Assembly: GCA_021414365.1 (NCBI GenBank)
Contig: JAIOOR010000008.1
Location: forward strand, 88,738-152,737
Direction of reading: 5' to 3'
DNA: 64,000 bases
Source: Nitrosarchaeum sp.
Lineage (GTDB): Archaea; Thermoproteota; Nitrososphaeria; Nitrososphaerales; Nitrosopumilaceae
Part shown: positions 53,067 through 62,224 of the stretch, piece after piece
Layout of the letters: each line of letters begins with the position of its first letter
Position numbering within the stretch: the stretch's first letter is position 1
The notes under the pieces: model-generated
Seen by the model: only the letters and a program-made list of their open reading frames with translations
The model's database searches: none
Told to the model about the DNA's origin: nothing
Translations under genes and position numbers: made by a program

Positions 53067-53216
53067 ATGACGGATAATCCAAAAAAAGAAAGTTCATGGG
53101 ATAAAATGGTTCATGCATCTTTTAGAAAAGTAGTTGCGTTTGATCTATTATGTATTGGAATCGGTATTGTTATAGGAATCGGAATAGGCGTTTACCTAAT
53201 TGCTGGTTCTCCTTAA
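53067..53216 (+). CDS. Small membrane protein, WD-MVHA family copy 2
   Basis: A 49-aa protein: KKESSWDKMVHASFRKVVAF, then a Gly/Ile-rich helix (LLCIGIGIVIGIGIGVYLI). It is related to the 55- and 53-aa proteins at 52199 and 53317, but is on the opposite strand. Function is unknown. Confidence 0.65.
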   Translation: MTDNPKKESSWDKMVHASFRKVVAFDLLCIGIGIVIGIGIGVYLIAGSP

Positions 53217-53316
53217 TCTTTTTATTATTTACTTGCATTTTCATATCCAACCTATATGAGATATCTTTTAGGTTTCTGTTTTTGTCTAAATCATAATTTT
53301 TGAAACGATTTTACCA

Positions 53317-53478
53317 TTATATCACCACAGTTATCTTTCTGAAAACAAAAACTTCTAGTCCAATCCAGATGATTGCACCAATTACCAACCAAAAAAGATC
53401 ATATTTCATAATTTTTTTGAATGGTGCATGAACTATCTTGTCACAAGTGCTGACAAATTTTCCCATATGATTATTCAT
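53317..53478 (-). CDS. Small membrane protein, WD-MVHA family copy 3
   Basis: A 53-aa protein: GKFVSTCDKIVHAPFKKIMK, then a helix (DLFWLVIGAIIWIGLEVFVF) and basic end. It is the most diverged family member, with Cys replacing Trp of the motif. It lies in the second copy of the duplicated segment. Confidence 0.6.
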   Translation of the reverse strand: MNNHMGKFVSTCDKIVHAPFKKIMKYDLFWLVIGAIIWIGLEVFVFRKITVVI

Positions 53479-53585
53479 ACAATACATGATGTAACCCTTA
53501 ATGATAGATAATACTCAACAAATGTTATGATGAATCAGCTGAATCTGTCAATACCATTAATACAAATTATAATGTATAACACAAC

Positions 53586-53681
53586 ATGGAAATTTTTAAA
53601 AAATGTTTACATTGCGGGAAGGAATTTTTAAGCAGATTTGAAAACGTTTGTTCATATAGATGTGCAAAGGAGATATCATAA
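53586..53681 (+). CDS. 31-aa zinc-finger microprotein
   Basis: MEIFKKCLHCGKEFLSRFEN followed by VCSYRCAKEIS. Two CxxC-type pairs make a small treble-clef or zinc-knuckle fold similar to the MYM/TRASH type. The related copy at 52471 has decayed, while this frame has kept all Cys codons, which suggests selection. Confidence 0.55.
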   Translation: MEIFKKCLHCGKEFLSRFENVCSYRCAKEIS

Positions 53682-53819
53682 ATCAGTTCATGATAACTTC
53701 ACTTACATCTAAATGATTTTAAAATATTATTTGATTTAGAATTGTAATTATTTCTATTTGCAAGTATTTGCACTATAAACCATCGATTCAAATACTTTTA
53801 GTGAGAATAATAACTGGAA

Positions 53820-54146
53820 ATGTTTATAATAATAGAATTTCCTAAAATGGATTTTAATAAAGAACAAGATTTTGAAGATTGGTTCAAGGCATCAAATCAA
53901 AAATTTCAAAAATTTAAGGGTATTATTTCAAGAAATCTATTAAAACAGAAAGATGGGACTGAGGGTTCCAAATACATAGCCGTAATGGAATTAGAGAATG
54001 AGCAAGCGTATGTTAATTTACAGTCTAGTGATGTACATAAAAATACATTGTTGGGGTTGATAGCAATTATAGACGATATACCAGTAAAAACAATCTATGA
54101 AACTGTATATTCAATTAATACAAAATCGCTGATCACTAATGATTAA
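53820..54146 (+). CDS. Antibiotic biosynthesis monooxygenase (ABM) domain-like protein
   Basis: A 108-aa protein. FIIIEFP, FEDWFKASNQKFQKFKGIIS, GSKYIAVMELENEQAY fit the dimeric alpha/beta-barrel ABM fold (quinone or heme-degrading monooxygenase families). No catalytic residue set is clear. It overlaps the next gene by 8 bp, so the two form an operon. Confidence 0.7.
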   Translation: MFIIIEFPKMDFNKEQDFEDWFKASNQKFQKFKGIISRNLLKQKDGTEGSKYIAVMELENEQAYVNLQSSDVHKNTLLGLIAIIDDIPVKTIYETVYSINTKSLITND

Positions 54147-54486
54147 AACCAAAAGAATTTATGAAAAATATTCCTCTGAGGATGGGTATAGGATTTTAAT
54201 TGATAGACTATGGCCAAGAGGAGTTTTGAAAAACAACGCACGTGTGAATTTATGGTTAAAAGAAATAGCACCAACAGATCAGCTTAGAAAATGGTTTTCG
54301 CATGATCTAAAAAAATGGAATGCGTTCAAAAAAAAATACATTAAAGAACTAAATGAAAATAAATGCACGGTAGATAAAATCAAGAATCTGAAAAAGGAAC
54401 ATAACACAATTACACTAGTATATGCTGCAAAGGATGAACAGCATAATAACGCTGTTGTCCTGTTAGAATTTTTATATACACTGTGA
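54139..54486 (+). CDS. DUF488 family protein
   Basis: A 115-aa protein with the family marks RIYEKYSSEDGYRILIDRLWPRG, LWLKEIAPTDQLRKWFSHD and TLVYAAKDEQHNNAVVL. DUF488 proteins are small and soluble with unknown biochemical role. It overlaps the ABM-like gene, so they may work together. Confidence 0.88.
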   Translation: MIKTKRIYEKYSSEDGYRILIDRLWPRGVLKNNARVNLWLKEIAPTDQLRKWFSHDLKKWNAFKKKYIKELNENKCTVDKIKNLKKEHNTITLVYAAKDEQHNNAVVLLEFLYTL

Positions 54487-54609
54487 TCACCATATCAATT
54501 AATGAAAGATAACAAAGCAAAAAATTAATGAAATTAAAAATGATATCTATAAAACATATTCAAATTACTTGTGATAAAAATCATGAGAATGTAGATTGAG
54601 GTTAATGAT

Positions 54610-55146
54610 TTGATACGATGTAAATTTTCAAAAAATATGCGAATTCTATTTGTTGGGATAAACCCATCTCCAGGTACGTACAATCGCGGTATTCCTTTTT
54701 CTAATAACAAGGCTTTTTGGTATTTGCTAAATAAATCTGGATTAATTAATGAAAAAATAATAGATTTGAGAGACGATATAACGCTCAAGCAAATTTATAA
54801 CACAAAATTTAACACAGTATACAAATTTGGCATAATCAACATAATAAACAGGCCTACTCCAAATGTATCCTTTCTGGTAAAAGGTGAAGAAAATAAGGGT
54901 AGGAGAAAAATTTTAGAAATAATAAAAAGATACAACCCCAAAGTGGTTTGTTTTATAGGAAAAATATCTTATGAAATGTTTTCTCATGAAAGAAAAATTA
55001 TCTTCGGATGGCAAAATCACATTTATAATTCAAGGTCATACGTAATGCATTATCCGTTACATGGAAAAGCATCTATTAGAATACAGGATCTCAAAAGAAT
55101 CAAAAAACAATTGATACGTAATTCTATTACAAATTCTTTCTTTTAA
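54610..55146 (+). CDS. Mismatch-specific uracil/thymine DNA glycosylase (Mug/UDG superfamily)
   Basis: A 178-aa protein with the catalytic-loop motif FVGINPSPGT near residue 14, then PFSNNKAFWYLLNKSGL, NIINRPTPN, and VVCFIGKISYEMF. These are Mug/TDG family marks; such enzymes remove uracil or thymine from mismatches. TTG at 54610 is the first possible start; the ATG at 54637 (MRILFVGINPS) is an alternative. Confidence 0.85.
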   Translation: MIRCKFSKNMRILFVGINPSPGTYNRGIPFSNNKAFWYLLNKSGLINEKIIDLRDDITLKQIYNTKFNTVYKFGIINIINRPTPNVSFLVKGEENKGRRKILEIIKRYNPKVVCFIGKISYEMFSHERKIIFGWQNHIYNSRSYVMHYPLHGKASIRIQDLKRIKKQLIRNSITNSFF

Positions 55147-55184
55147 CATATAAAAAAATTAGAAAAAAATAGATAATAAATCAA

Positions 55185-55358
55185 TCAGATTATTTTTATT
55201 TCAGATTTATTTGCCTGAAATCCAATTTTGGCATGAGTGCCATCACAATAAGGTTTATTCTCAGACTTGCCACATCTACACAGTGCTGATACTGTCTTTC
55301 CATCGACTTCTACAATAAAAGGTCCATTTTCTAAAGCCTTTATGGTTACTTTGTTCAT
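55185..55358 (-). CDS. CDGSH iron-sulfur domain protein
   Basis: A 57-aa protein containing CRCGKSENKPYCDGTH, the complete CDGSH-type [2Fe-2S] ligand set (three Cys and one His). The short length is typical of prokaryotic members. Such proteins act in iron-sulfur or redox handling. It is divergent from the ferredoxin gene. Confidence 0.93.
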   Translation of the reverse strand: MNKVTIKALENGPFIVEVDGKTVSALCRCGKSENKPYCDGTHAKIGFQANKSEIKII

Positions 55359-55376
55359 AAAACTATACGTGTTTAG

Positions 55377-56112
<736 letters not shown>

Positions 56113-56143
56113 GCATAAGTTTTGTTTTGACATACTTGATTTC

Positions 56144-56305
56144 TTAGATTTTCCAGTAACCTTTGTACTGCACATACATGATTTTTATGAAATCAGAGAA
56201 TTGAATTTCAGTTCCTTTTGATAATTCATCAGAACATTTTAAGATAATCTTTTCTAAATGATGAACTTGATCATGATCAGCACGTAGTTGATTTGTAGCA
56301 CTCAA
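56144..56305 (-). CDS. Truncated hemerythrin-like protein
   Basis: A 53-aa frame from a TTG: NQLRADHDQVHHLEKIILKC. HDQVHHLEK is the first helix pair of the hemerythrin HHE fold, but the rest of the four-helix bundle is missing. It may be a remnant, or a short protein that needs a partner. The upstream 56322 gene ends 16 bp before it. Confidence 0.45.
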   Translation of the reverse strand: MSATNQLRADHDQVHHLEKIILKCSDELSKGTEIQFSDFIKIMYVQYKGYWKI

Positions 56306-56321
56306 AATAATATCATGTCAA

Positions 56322-56561
56322 TTATTTTGAGGACAAGAAATCCCTAAGAATTTCAGCAACACCTGAAGTGTCACATGCCTCTAATCTATCAAGCAGGTAA
56401 GAATCAGTTTCTGCTTCTTGTATTTTCTTTTTTAATTTACGGTATTTTTCGACATCATCCTTATCTTGTATTATTTGATCTAAATCTGTAGAGGTAATTT
56501 TATTTTCTTTAATTTTTAATTCTAATTCTTTGTTTGTTAAAGTCATACCAAATATTTCCAT
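56322..56561 (-). CDS. Small coiled-coil protein of unknown function
   Basis: A 79-aa protein, highly charged, with a helical stretch LKKKIQEAETDSYLLDRLEA. It has no Cys cluster or signal. Methionines 1 and 6 both could start it. It lies directly before the truncated hemerythrin-like gene. Confidence 0.5.
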   Translation of the reverse strand: MEIFGMTLTNKELELKIKENKITSTDLDQIIQDKDDVEKYRKLKKKIQEAETDSYLLDRLEACDTSGVAEILRDFLSSK

Positions 56562-56743
56562 ATTTGAATATTTAACATGGTATTACTTTTCCCAACGATG
56601 ATATGATTAATTTATGTAGGAGATTTTGTTGTTTATTCTCATCAAATTTTGACATCGTTTAACTATTTAAATCGCAATATTAATTTTAGATTTTAAAACT
56701 AAATCAAAATACATTATTAATGAACATAGTTTTACCAAAATAA

Positions 56744-57277
56744 TTGATTGAAGAGCAAAAAAAGAAAACAGAAACAATGTCATTTAGATTAGATAGTAAT
56801 GTTTTAGATAAAATCAGAAAGGAATCCGAATCTCAAGGAATAAGCCTGAATGTTCTAGCTAACAAAATTTTTTCAAGATACACTGAATGGAGTATGTTTG
56901 AGCCCAAGGTGGGCATGGTTCCAATAGCAAAACCCATAGTCAGTGCATTATTTCAAAAATTGACTGAGAAAGAGACAGTAGAATTAGCAAAAAAGATAGG
57001 ACAAAGCATAGTGTCAGATATTGCCACATTTATGAAAGGTACGATGGATGTTGATTCTTTTGTATCATGGTTTGTAACAAGAATGAGGATATCAGATTTT
57101 GAAATTAATCATGTTGTAAAAAATGAAAAGCATACATACATCATTAAACATGATTTAGGATATAATTGGTCATTATATCATAAAACAGTGTTACAATTAA
57201 TTTTCAATGACGTTTTAGAAACAAAGATAGATTCTGAAATAAATGAAAACATGATGAAGATTGTTTTTGAAAAATAA
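56744..57277 (+). CDS. Ribbon-helix-helix-like regulator
   Basis: A 177-aa protein with a TTG start. TMSFRLDSNVLDKIRKESES, then GISLNVLANKIFSRY, is a CopG/MetJ-type ribbon-helix-helix. The C-terminal domain (VSDIATFMKGTMDVDSFVSW and a YIIKHDLGYNWS segment) resembles ligand-sensing or heme-binding folds of unknown type. Convergent with the multicopper oxidase gene. Target genes are unknown. Confidence 0.65.
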   Translation: MIEEQKKKTETMSFRLDSNVLDKIRKESESQGISLNVLANKIFSRYTEWSMFEPKVGMVPIAKPIVSALFQKLTEKETVELAKKIGQSIVSDIATFMKGTMDVDSFVSWFVTRMRISDFEINHVVKNEKHTYIIKHDLGYNWSLYHKTVLQLIFNDVLETKIDSEINENMMKIVFEK

Positions 57278-58624
57278 TCATACTGATTTTATTGTTCCAG
57301 TCATCCATGGATGAAGTATACAGTAATATTCAAACAATCCTACATCATCAAATTTTTGTTTAAATGTATCATTTGGCATCATCATTCCAGAATCAAACAA
57401 GTCATTCTTACTAGTAACCGTATGAACTGAAATGTCATCATTAGTCCAAGAAACAGTATCGCCAGATTTGATCTGAGTTATTTGTGGATAGAATGACTTG
57501 TTTGAAGACTTTACAGCGGAGCCTTTTTCAATATTGCAAAGGGTAGTTTCAACTATTTGTGATTCAGACGTTACTTGTGAGAGAACACTGTGTTGTTCAT
57601 GTCCTGGTAAAACGATAGTTGTTTGCGTAATCTTTGCATTTACATCAGGCTTTTGTAAATCTGACAGAATTTGTTTTTGCCAGTTCCACATATCAATTGA
57701 TTTAGTTTTGGCAATGTCTACTCCATCAACTGCATTTGCTGATGCATCTTGCACGTTGAAATACGCCATTGTACCTTTTTCTTCTGGTACTCCGTGTAAA
57801 TGAAATAGATATCTCCCAGACTCTTTCCATTTAGCCTCAAATATTGCAGCATTTCCTGAACCTACTTCCCATGTTTGAGTTTTAATAGGCTTATTTTCCC
57901 AAATTCCAGAAATTATTGTATCAAAGATAGTTCCATGAATATGAAAGCCATACGCAGGAATAGCACCCATATCCACATAGTATAATCTAACTAGCTCGTT
58001 TGTCTTTGCAGGTAATGGATTTGTCCAATACTGATCAGCATATCCATTAAAGAAAACATAATCAGGAGTCCAAGTCTCTTGGTCTTCTAAATCATATTCT
58101 CCTTTGACTAGCACGTATTCTCTTGCAGGTTCTACTCCATCCTTTGGATCAACAATAAATGCACCATACAATCCGTTTCTAACATGTGCAGACACTGGCA
58201 TTACATGACAATGATACATGAAAATTCCTGCAGGTTCTGCTATGAAATCATAAGTGTAAGAATTTCCAGGCAGAACTTCTTGGAATACGCCGTCATTTTT
58301 TTCATTGTGGTCTCCATGAAAATGCATTGTGTGTGGTAACTTTCCATTATTGATAAAATTAATAATCACTCTATCACCTTCAGTTGCTCTTAGAGTTGGA
58401 CCAGGTATAGTACCATTGAATGTCCAAGCTTCAACTCTCACTCCAGGTGCAATCTCAAGTGTTGTATCCTCAGCTATAATGGTAAATTTTCGTGTTATGG
58501 GGGAATTGTGGACAGATTCATTTTCTGCAAATGATTGTAACGGAGAGTCCATTGCAAGAAAAACTATACCAAGGGCAACACCAAAGCATGCAACTACAAA
58601 CATCATGACTATAGTTCTGTCCAC
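57278..58624 (-). CDS. Multicopper oxidase (NirK-like) fused to a C-terminal cupredoxin
   Basis: A 448-aa exported protein (counted from GTG at 58624). The N-terminus is a signal or anchor (MMFVVACFGVALGIVFLA). Two cupredoxin domains follow, with HTMHFHGDH, then HCHVMPVSAH at about residues 138-147 and FHIHG / FHLHG motifs. In the type 1 site the residue at the usual NirK Met position is Leu (HVRNGL). A third, plastocyanin-like domain at the end has HTVTS and CILHPWM. Such proteins in ammonia-oxidising archaea are assigned to nitrite or hydroxylamine metabolism, not proven here. GTG 58624 is chosen as a TTAAAA box lies about 27 bp upstream; TTG 58687 is longer. Confidence 0.88.
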   Translation of the reverse strand: MDRTIVMMFVVACFGVALGIVFLAMDSPLQSFAENESVHNSPITRKFTIIAEDTTLEIAPGVRVEAWTFNGTIPGPTLRATEGDRVIINFINNGKLPHTMHFHGDHNEKNDGVFQEVLPGNSYTYDFIAEPAGIFMYHCHVMPVSAHVRNGLYGAFIVDPKDGVEPAREYVLVKGEYDLEDQETWTPDYVFFNGYADQYWTNPLPAKTNELVRLYYVDMGAIPAYGFHIHGTIFDTIISGIWENKPIKTQTWEVGSGNAAIFEAKWKESGRYLFHLHGVPEEKGTMAYFNVQDASANAVDGVDIAKTKSIDMWNWQKQILSDLQKPDVNAKITQTTIVLPGHEQHSVLSQVTSESQIVETTLCNIEKGSAVKSSNKSFYPQITQIKSGDTVSWTNDDISVHTVTSKNDLFDSGMMMPNDTFKQKFDDVGLFEYYCILHPWMTGTIKSV

Positions 58625-58731
58625 GAAATATTGTAATCTGATTTGACTTTTAATGAAGAGGTTTATTGTGCAAGCATTTGCAAACAATAGTATACGTTGG
58701 TATTAACTAGTAGGATTTTCTAAAATTTAGC

Positions 58732-58920
58732 TTGGCACCAAGATGCAAAGGACAATGTGTTGACTTGAAAACAAAGAGATTTGATAGGGGGTTGAAATAT
58801 CAAAATGGCATAAAATGGTGTACAGTTTGTTCCCATTTTATACAAACGGAATTTATTCGCTGTATCTGTTGTAATACAAAGTTACGAGTTAGAGCAAAAC
58901 ACAGAGTTTATCAAAATTAA
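58732..58920 (+). CDS. 62-aa zinc-ribbon microprotein
   Basis: TTG start, LAPRCKGQCVDLKTKRFDRG, then WCTVCSHF and CICCNTKLRVRAKHR. The same C...C - K.Y..G.K.C..C layout as the element protein at 40266, here outside the element. Basic and probably nucleic-acid binding. Confidence 0.65.
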   Translation: MAPRCKGQCVDLKTKRFDRGLKYQNGIKWCTVCSHFIQTEFIRCICCNTKLRVRAKHRVYQN

Positions 58921-59023
58921 ACACATGCATGAAAAGAAAGATCAATGTTGCTGTATTTTTATTAAATGCAAATGTTTGCAATGAATACAATCTTTCTAAA
59001 TACAGTAAGGCAATAGTAAAAAT

Positions 59024-59410
59024 ATGCAAATAATACAGAATAATCTAGATTTTTTACGAAGGTATGGATATTCAGATAACATAAAAGCAGAAAAAGCAAT
59101 AGCAATGCTTTTGATTACTAGACGTCATGAATTAAGAACCATAGCAGAATCAGTGTTGACTCATATTCCAGGACAAATCATTTTATCTGAATGGAGTGAA
59201 TTTATTCTTCACATGTGTCTTGATGTAGAGGAGTGTTTTTCCATATGGAAAGGCGATATCGAGCCATCACAAAATTTCTATTTTAAGTCATTTGTAATAT
59301 TAAGACAATTCAGTAAAGGAAAAACATCGATGAATCAACTAACACATTTTTTGAATTTGGCTTATAGTATTGCTCAAGAATTTAGAGTGATTTACAAAAG
59401 AATGGAATAA
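59024..59410 (+). CDS. Hypothetical soluble protein
   Basis: A 128-aa helical protein, MQIIQNNLDFLRRYGYSDNI.., with a His/Arg-rich segment TRRHELRTIAESVLTHIPG. No family is recognised and no membrane segment. It stands alone on the plus strand before a 250-bp intergenic region. Confidence 0.55.
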   Translation: MQIIQNNLDFLRRYGYSDNIKAEKAIAMLLITRRHELRTIAESVLTHIPGQIILSEWSEFILHMCLDVEECFSIWKGDIEPSQNFYFKSFVILRQFSKGKTSMNQLTHFLNLAYSIAQEFRVIYKRME

Positions 59411-59502
59411 GGATGAATCTACTACAATCATAGGGATAAAATATTTCATTTGATTTTTGATTAAAAAACTAGTGAATCGCATAACAATTACGCATAAAAT
59501 TC

Positions 59503-59562
59503 CTAATCAATTAATCACTAACTAAAGTTCATATCATTAGTGGTGGTTGATTAATTGATTAG
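59503..59562. repeat. 15-bp perfect inverted repeat with 30-bp loop
   Basis: CTAATCAATTAATCA at 59503-59517 and its reverse complement at 59548-59562. The outer flanks also share TAGTGAATCGCA and TAGTGAATTGCA, near 59471 and 59561. It fills most of the 59411-59660 gap, which has no gene. It could be a bidirectional terminator, a mobile-element remnant or an operator pair. Confidence 0.6.
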
Positions 59563-59660
59563 TGAATTGCAAGTTTAGTTTTTTGAGATTCCATACTAAA
59601 AGACAGCAAGTAATGATAATGACCAATTATGCATCATATCACACGCATATAGAAATAATT

Positions 59661-60233
59661 TCAGTTTAATTTCAATAACATTTGAACTAGATTAGCACCA
59701 ATCTTTTTTACTTGCTGTTCTTGTTTTTGATCTTTCATAGTTCCATCCAAATTGAAAGCTTCATGAGCTTTTGATATTGCTATCTGACTGGGAATTACAA
59801 GTACTCCCATATTTTCAAGAATTGCACGAACGTGAACCAGTCCTCGCAGTCCCCCCAATCCACCAGGGGATGCACTCATTATTCCTGCTACTTTATCTTT
59901 AAAACAAGACATTGGGTATTCATCATCGCCTTGTCTTGATGTCCAATCAATAGTATTTTTGAGAACACCAGAAATTGAGCTGTTATACTCTGGAGACGAT
60001 ATTAGAAATCCATGATGAGATAACATCAATTCTTTTAGTTTACGTGTGTTAGATGATAATCCTTCTTTTTTTTCTAAATCTTCATCATAAAGCGGCATTT
60101 GAAAATCACGAAGATCAATTATTGTTACATCTGCACCTGCTTCTTTTGCTCCAGCGGCTGCTACTTTGACTAGTTTTTTGTTAAATGATTCAGTTCTAGT
60201 GCTACCTGCAAATGCAAGTATTTTTGGAATCAT
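59661..60233 (-). CDS. NADPH-dependent FMN reductase
   Basis: A 190-aa flavodoxin-fold protein starting MIPKILAFAGSTRTESFNKKL. The family's phosphate-binding loop GSTR.ESFN, then SSPEYNSSISGVLKNTIDW and ASPGGLGGLRGL, are complete. Such enzymes supply reduced flavin or reduce quinones, metals or chromate. The ATG at 60233 lies 24-27 bp after a TATA-like TTAAATAAC and is preferred over the ATG at 60248. Confidence 0.92.
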   Translation of the reverse strand: MIPKILAFAGSTRTESFNKKLVKVAAAGAKEAGADVTIIDLRDFQMPLYDEDLEKKEGLSSNTRKLKELMLSHHGFLISSPEYNSSISGVLKNTIDWTSRQGDDEYPMSCFKDKVAGIMSASPGGLGGLRGLVHVRAILENMGVLVIPSQIAISKAHEAFNLDGTMKDQKQEQQVKKIGANLVQMLLKLN

Positions 60234-60267
60234 AAATAAACTCAGCAATTGTTATTTAACAAGTTTT

Positions 60268-60642
60268 CTAGGACTTGCAATTGTTTATTTCATTGAATTT
60301 TGCCCAAGTTTGAGCAAATGAATCCATTGCAATGTGAACAAATTGATCATATGATTTTACCATGGATAATTTTGTATCCACATACGACTGTCCATATTTT
60401 GAGCCCAAATCAATCCAATTCTGGTATGAACTACTTAATGACGCTAGATACTTGTCAAATTCCTTTAGAGTTTCTTGAGGAATGTTTAGTTTATCAAAGA
60501 ATTCTTTTTGCGAGATATAACATGTACCAAACATGTCATCAAATGAATGAAGATATGCAGTGTACAAATCAGAGTATTGTTGCATAGTTAATGGCAGTTG
60601 ACATTCCATTTTTTTAACTATTTCAGATGTCCTATTTTTCAT
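60268..60642 (-). CDS. Hypothetical helical protein
   Basis: A 124-aa protein with four Cys-poor helices: TMQQYSDLYTAYLHSFDDMF, LKEFDKYLASLSSSYQNWID and a later helix SFAQTWAKFNE. The pattern is loosely like PhaE or phasin proteins, but that is a weak guess. It lies just upstream of the FMN reductase and may share its transcript. Confidence 0.5.
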   Translation of the reverse strand: MKNRTSEIVKKMECQLPLTMQQYSDLYTAYLHSFDDMFGTCYISQKEFFDKLNIPQETLKEFDKYLASLSSSYQNWIDLGSKYGQSYVDTKLSMVKSYDQFVHIAMDSFAQTWAKFNEINNCKS

Positions 60643-60763
60643 AATATCGCAGATTGAAATTGGAGATTCATCGGATTTGGTATTTTTTGACAGAGTATAT
60701 GGTACACACGATTAAATAAAAACATTATTCAATTTTTTGTTATAATATTGGAAGATAAAGTGA

Positions 60764-61864
60764 TTAATCCTCACTAATTTTTAGTGGTTGTGCTTTTCGT
60801 CCAGCCTTTACAATTTTTTGCTCAGAGACATGTTCGTGGAGTATTATTTTTGCCATTTCTATGCTTCTTCGGGCAAGATCTTTTGCTCCTTCTTTAAGTC
60901 CTTCACTTTTTTCTACATATGCAATGTTATTTTCCATGTCTTCTGCATCCCATCCTCTGGTATGTGCAATAAATGGAAATGGTGGAAATACAAAACCAAC
61001 TTCAGCAAAAAATCCAAGCATATGACCAGCAACATCCTGAACATTATCTTGTCCGCCAGTAATAATAAAACTTGCAATTTTGTTTTGAATTAGTGATTTG
61101 TTATTTAGAGTGATTTGATTTTGAATGCAGTTAAAACGTTCAATCATTTTATAATATAATGAACTTGCAGCACCCCAACGTATAGGCGTTGCAACGATTA
61201 TTACATCTGCCCAATGGACTAGGGCTTCATAAACTTGCACTAGCTGATCTGTCTCATCCATTTGAGTAATAGAACATGGCCAAGTACACGCTTTGGCACT
61301 TTTAGAATAATATCCCTCACATGCTCTAAATTTCAAATCATTTAGACGAATAAACATTGTTTGTGCTCCAAGTTCATTTTTTGCATGATTAATTGCAATT
61401 TCAAGTAATTTATCAGAAGTAGAGTAACGTGGATTTTTTGAATCCATTATAGTAGTTGAAATTCCTACCACTCGTATTGGACCATCTTCTCGAATTACAT
61501 CTCGCCCCAGTGAATGTGGTGGATGCGGCAGTTTATTTCGATTAGTAATGGAATTTGTATTGATGAATAAATGATCATTTTCAATTTTTAGCTCAAACTG
61601 AGGAACTCTGTCTTCTTCAAATCCTGGTTCACCAAATCCAGTTGTTCTATGAAACTTCCAGTTATGCCATGGACATACAATGTAATCCCCATCTAGCTTT
61701 CCTTTACCTAAGGGACCACCAACATGATTACAAACTCCAGATATTGCTCCAAACTTACCATCATAATATGATAATGCGATAGTAATTTTTCCTACTACGA
61801 TTTCTTGCAATGGTTGAGATTTTAATGAATCAACAGAACCAAGATCAGCCCAATTTTTTTCCAA
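60764..61864 (-). CDS. Rieske ferredoxin fused to NADPH-dependent FMN reductase
   Basis: A 366-aa two-domain protein. Residues 1-105 are a Rieske-type [2Fe-2S] domain with CNHVGGPLGKG and CPWHNWKFH (two Cys, two His). From about residue 125 the chain is a flavodoxin-like FMN reductase (IRVVGISTTIMDSKNPRYST, VIIVATPIRWGAASSLYYK and SFIITGGQDNVQD). The fusion joins an electron carrier to a flavin enzyme, so it could pass electrons from NAD(P)H to an oxygenase or other acceptor. No oxygenase is adjacent. It lies downstream of a broken HxlR-type regulator gene. Confidence 0.88.
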   Translation of the reverse strand: MEKNWADLGSVDSLKSQPLQEIVVGKITIALSYYDGKFGAISGVCNHVGGPLGKGKLDGDYIVCPWHNWKFHRTTGFGEPGFEEDRVPQFELKIENDHLFINTNSITNRNKLPHPPHSLGRDVIREDGPIRVVGISTTIMDSKNPRYSTSDKLLEIAINHAKNELGAQTMFIRLNDLKFRACEGYYSKSAKACTWPCSITQMDETDQLVQVYEALVHWADVIIVATPIRWGAASSLYYKMIERFNCIQNQITLNNKSLIQNKIASFIITGGQDNVQDVAGHMLGFFAEVGFVFPPFPFIAHTRGWDAEDMENNIAYVEKSEGLKEGAKDLARRSIEMAKIILHEHVSEQKIVKAGRKAQPLKISED

Positions 61865-61905
61865 TACTTTCTATGAGTAATATAAAATTAAAAGGATTTG
61901 TATTG

Positions 61906-62200
61906 TTATTTCTTTGTGATCTTTTCTTTTTTTCTTTGTTCAACCCATTTATCAAGCTGCTTTAGAATTTTTCAAGATCTTGTGTCCATTTTGTTATACT
62001 ATAGTCTACACGTATTGGTACTTGAGCATAAATTTTTTACAATTAACCCATGCTCTTCAAGATCACGTAATCTCTCAAATAATACGGTATTACTTATCAT
62101 AGGTATGGCTTTTTTTATTTCATTGAACCATGCGGAATTACTTTCTTAGTAGGTTAGAATAACCTTATCAGGTAACTCAATAGAAATGATTGTATTTAAT
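61906..62200 (-). pseudogene. Broken HxlR-type regulator gene
   Basis: On the minus strand the HxlR core can be read in pieces: DKVILTY, a stop, ESNSAWFNEIKKAIPMISNT and FERLRDLEEHGLIVK, a frameshift, IYAQVPIRVDYSITKWTQDL, another break and KILKQLDKWVEQRKK. It has a stop and at least two frameshifts, and no usable start. HxlR regulators often control redox enzymes, and the Rieske-FMN reductase is immediately downstream, so the regulator of that gene may have been lost. The short plus-strand frame here is a chance frame. Confidence 0.7.
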
Positions 62201-62224
62201 TAGTTAGGACACATAAAATATACA

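Larger units (their letters stand above)
53317..53681. repeat. Segmental duplication, copy 2
   Basis: Partner of 52199-52565. In this copy both the small membrane gene and the plus-strand zinc microgene are intact. Confidence 0.7.

Noticed and set aside
61898..62149. Plus-strand 83-codon frame
   Set aside because: Its sequence is the antisense of the broken HxlR gene, which has a far better protein match on the minus strand.
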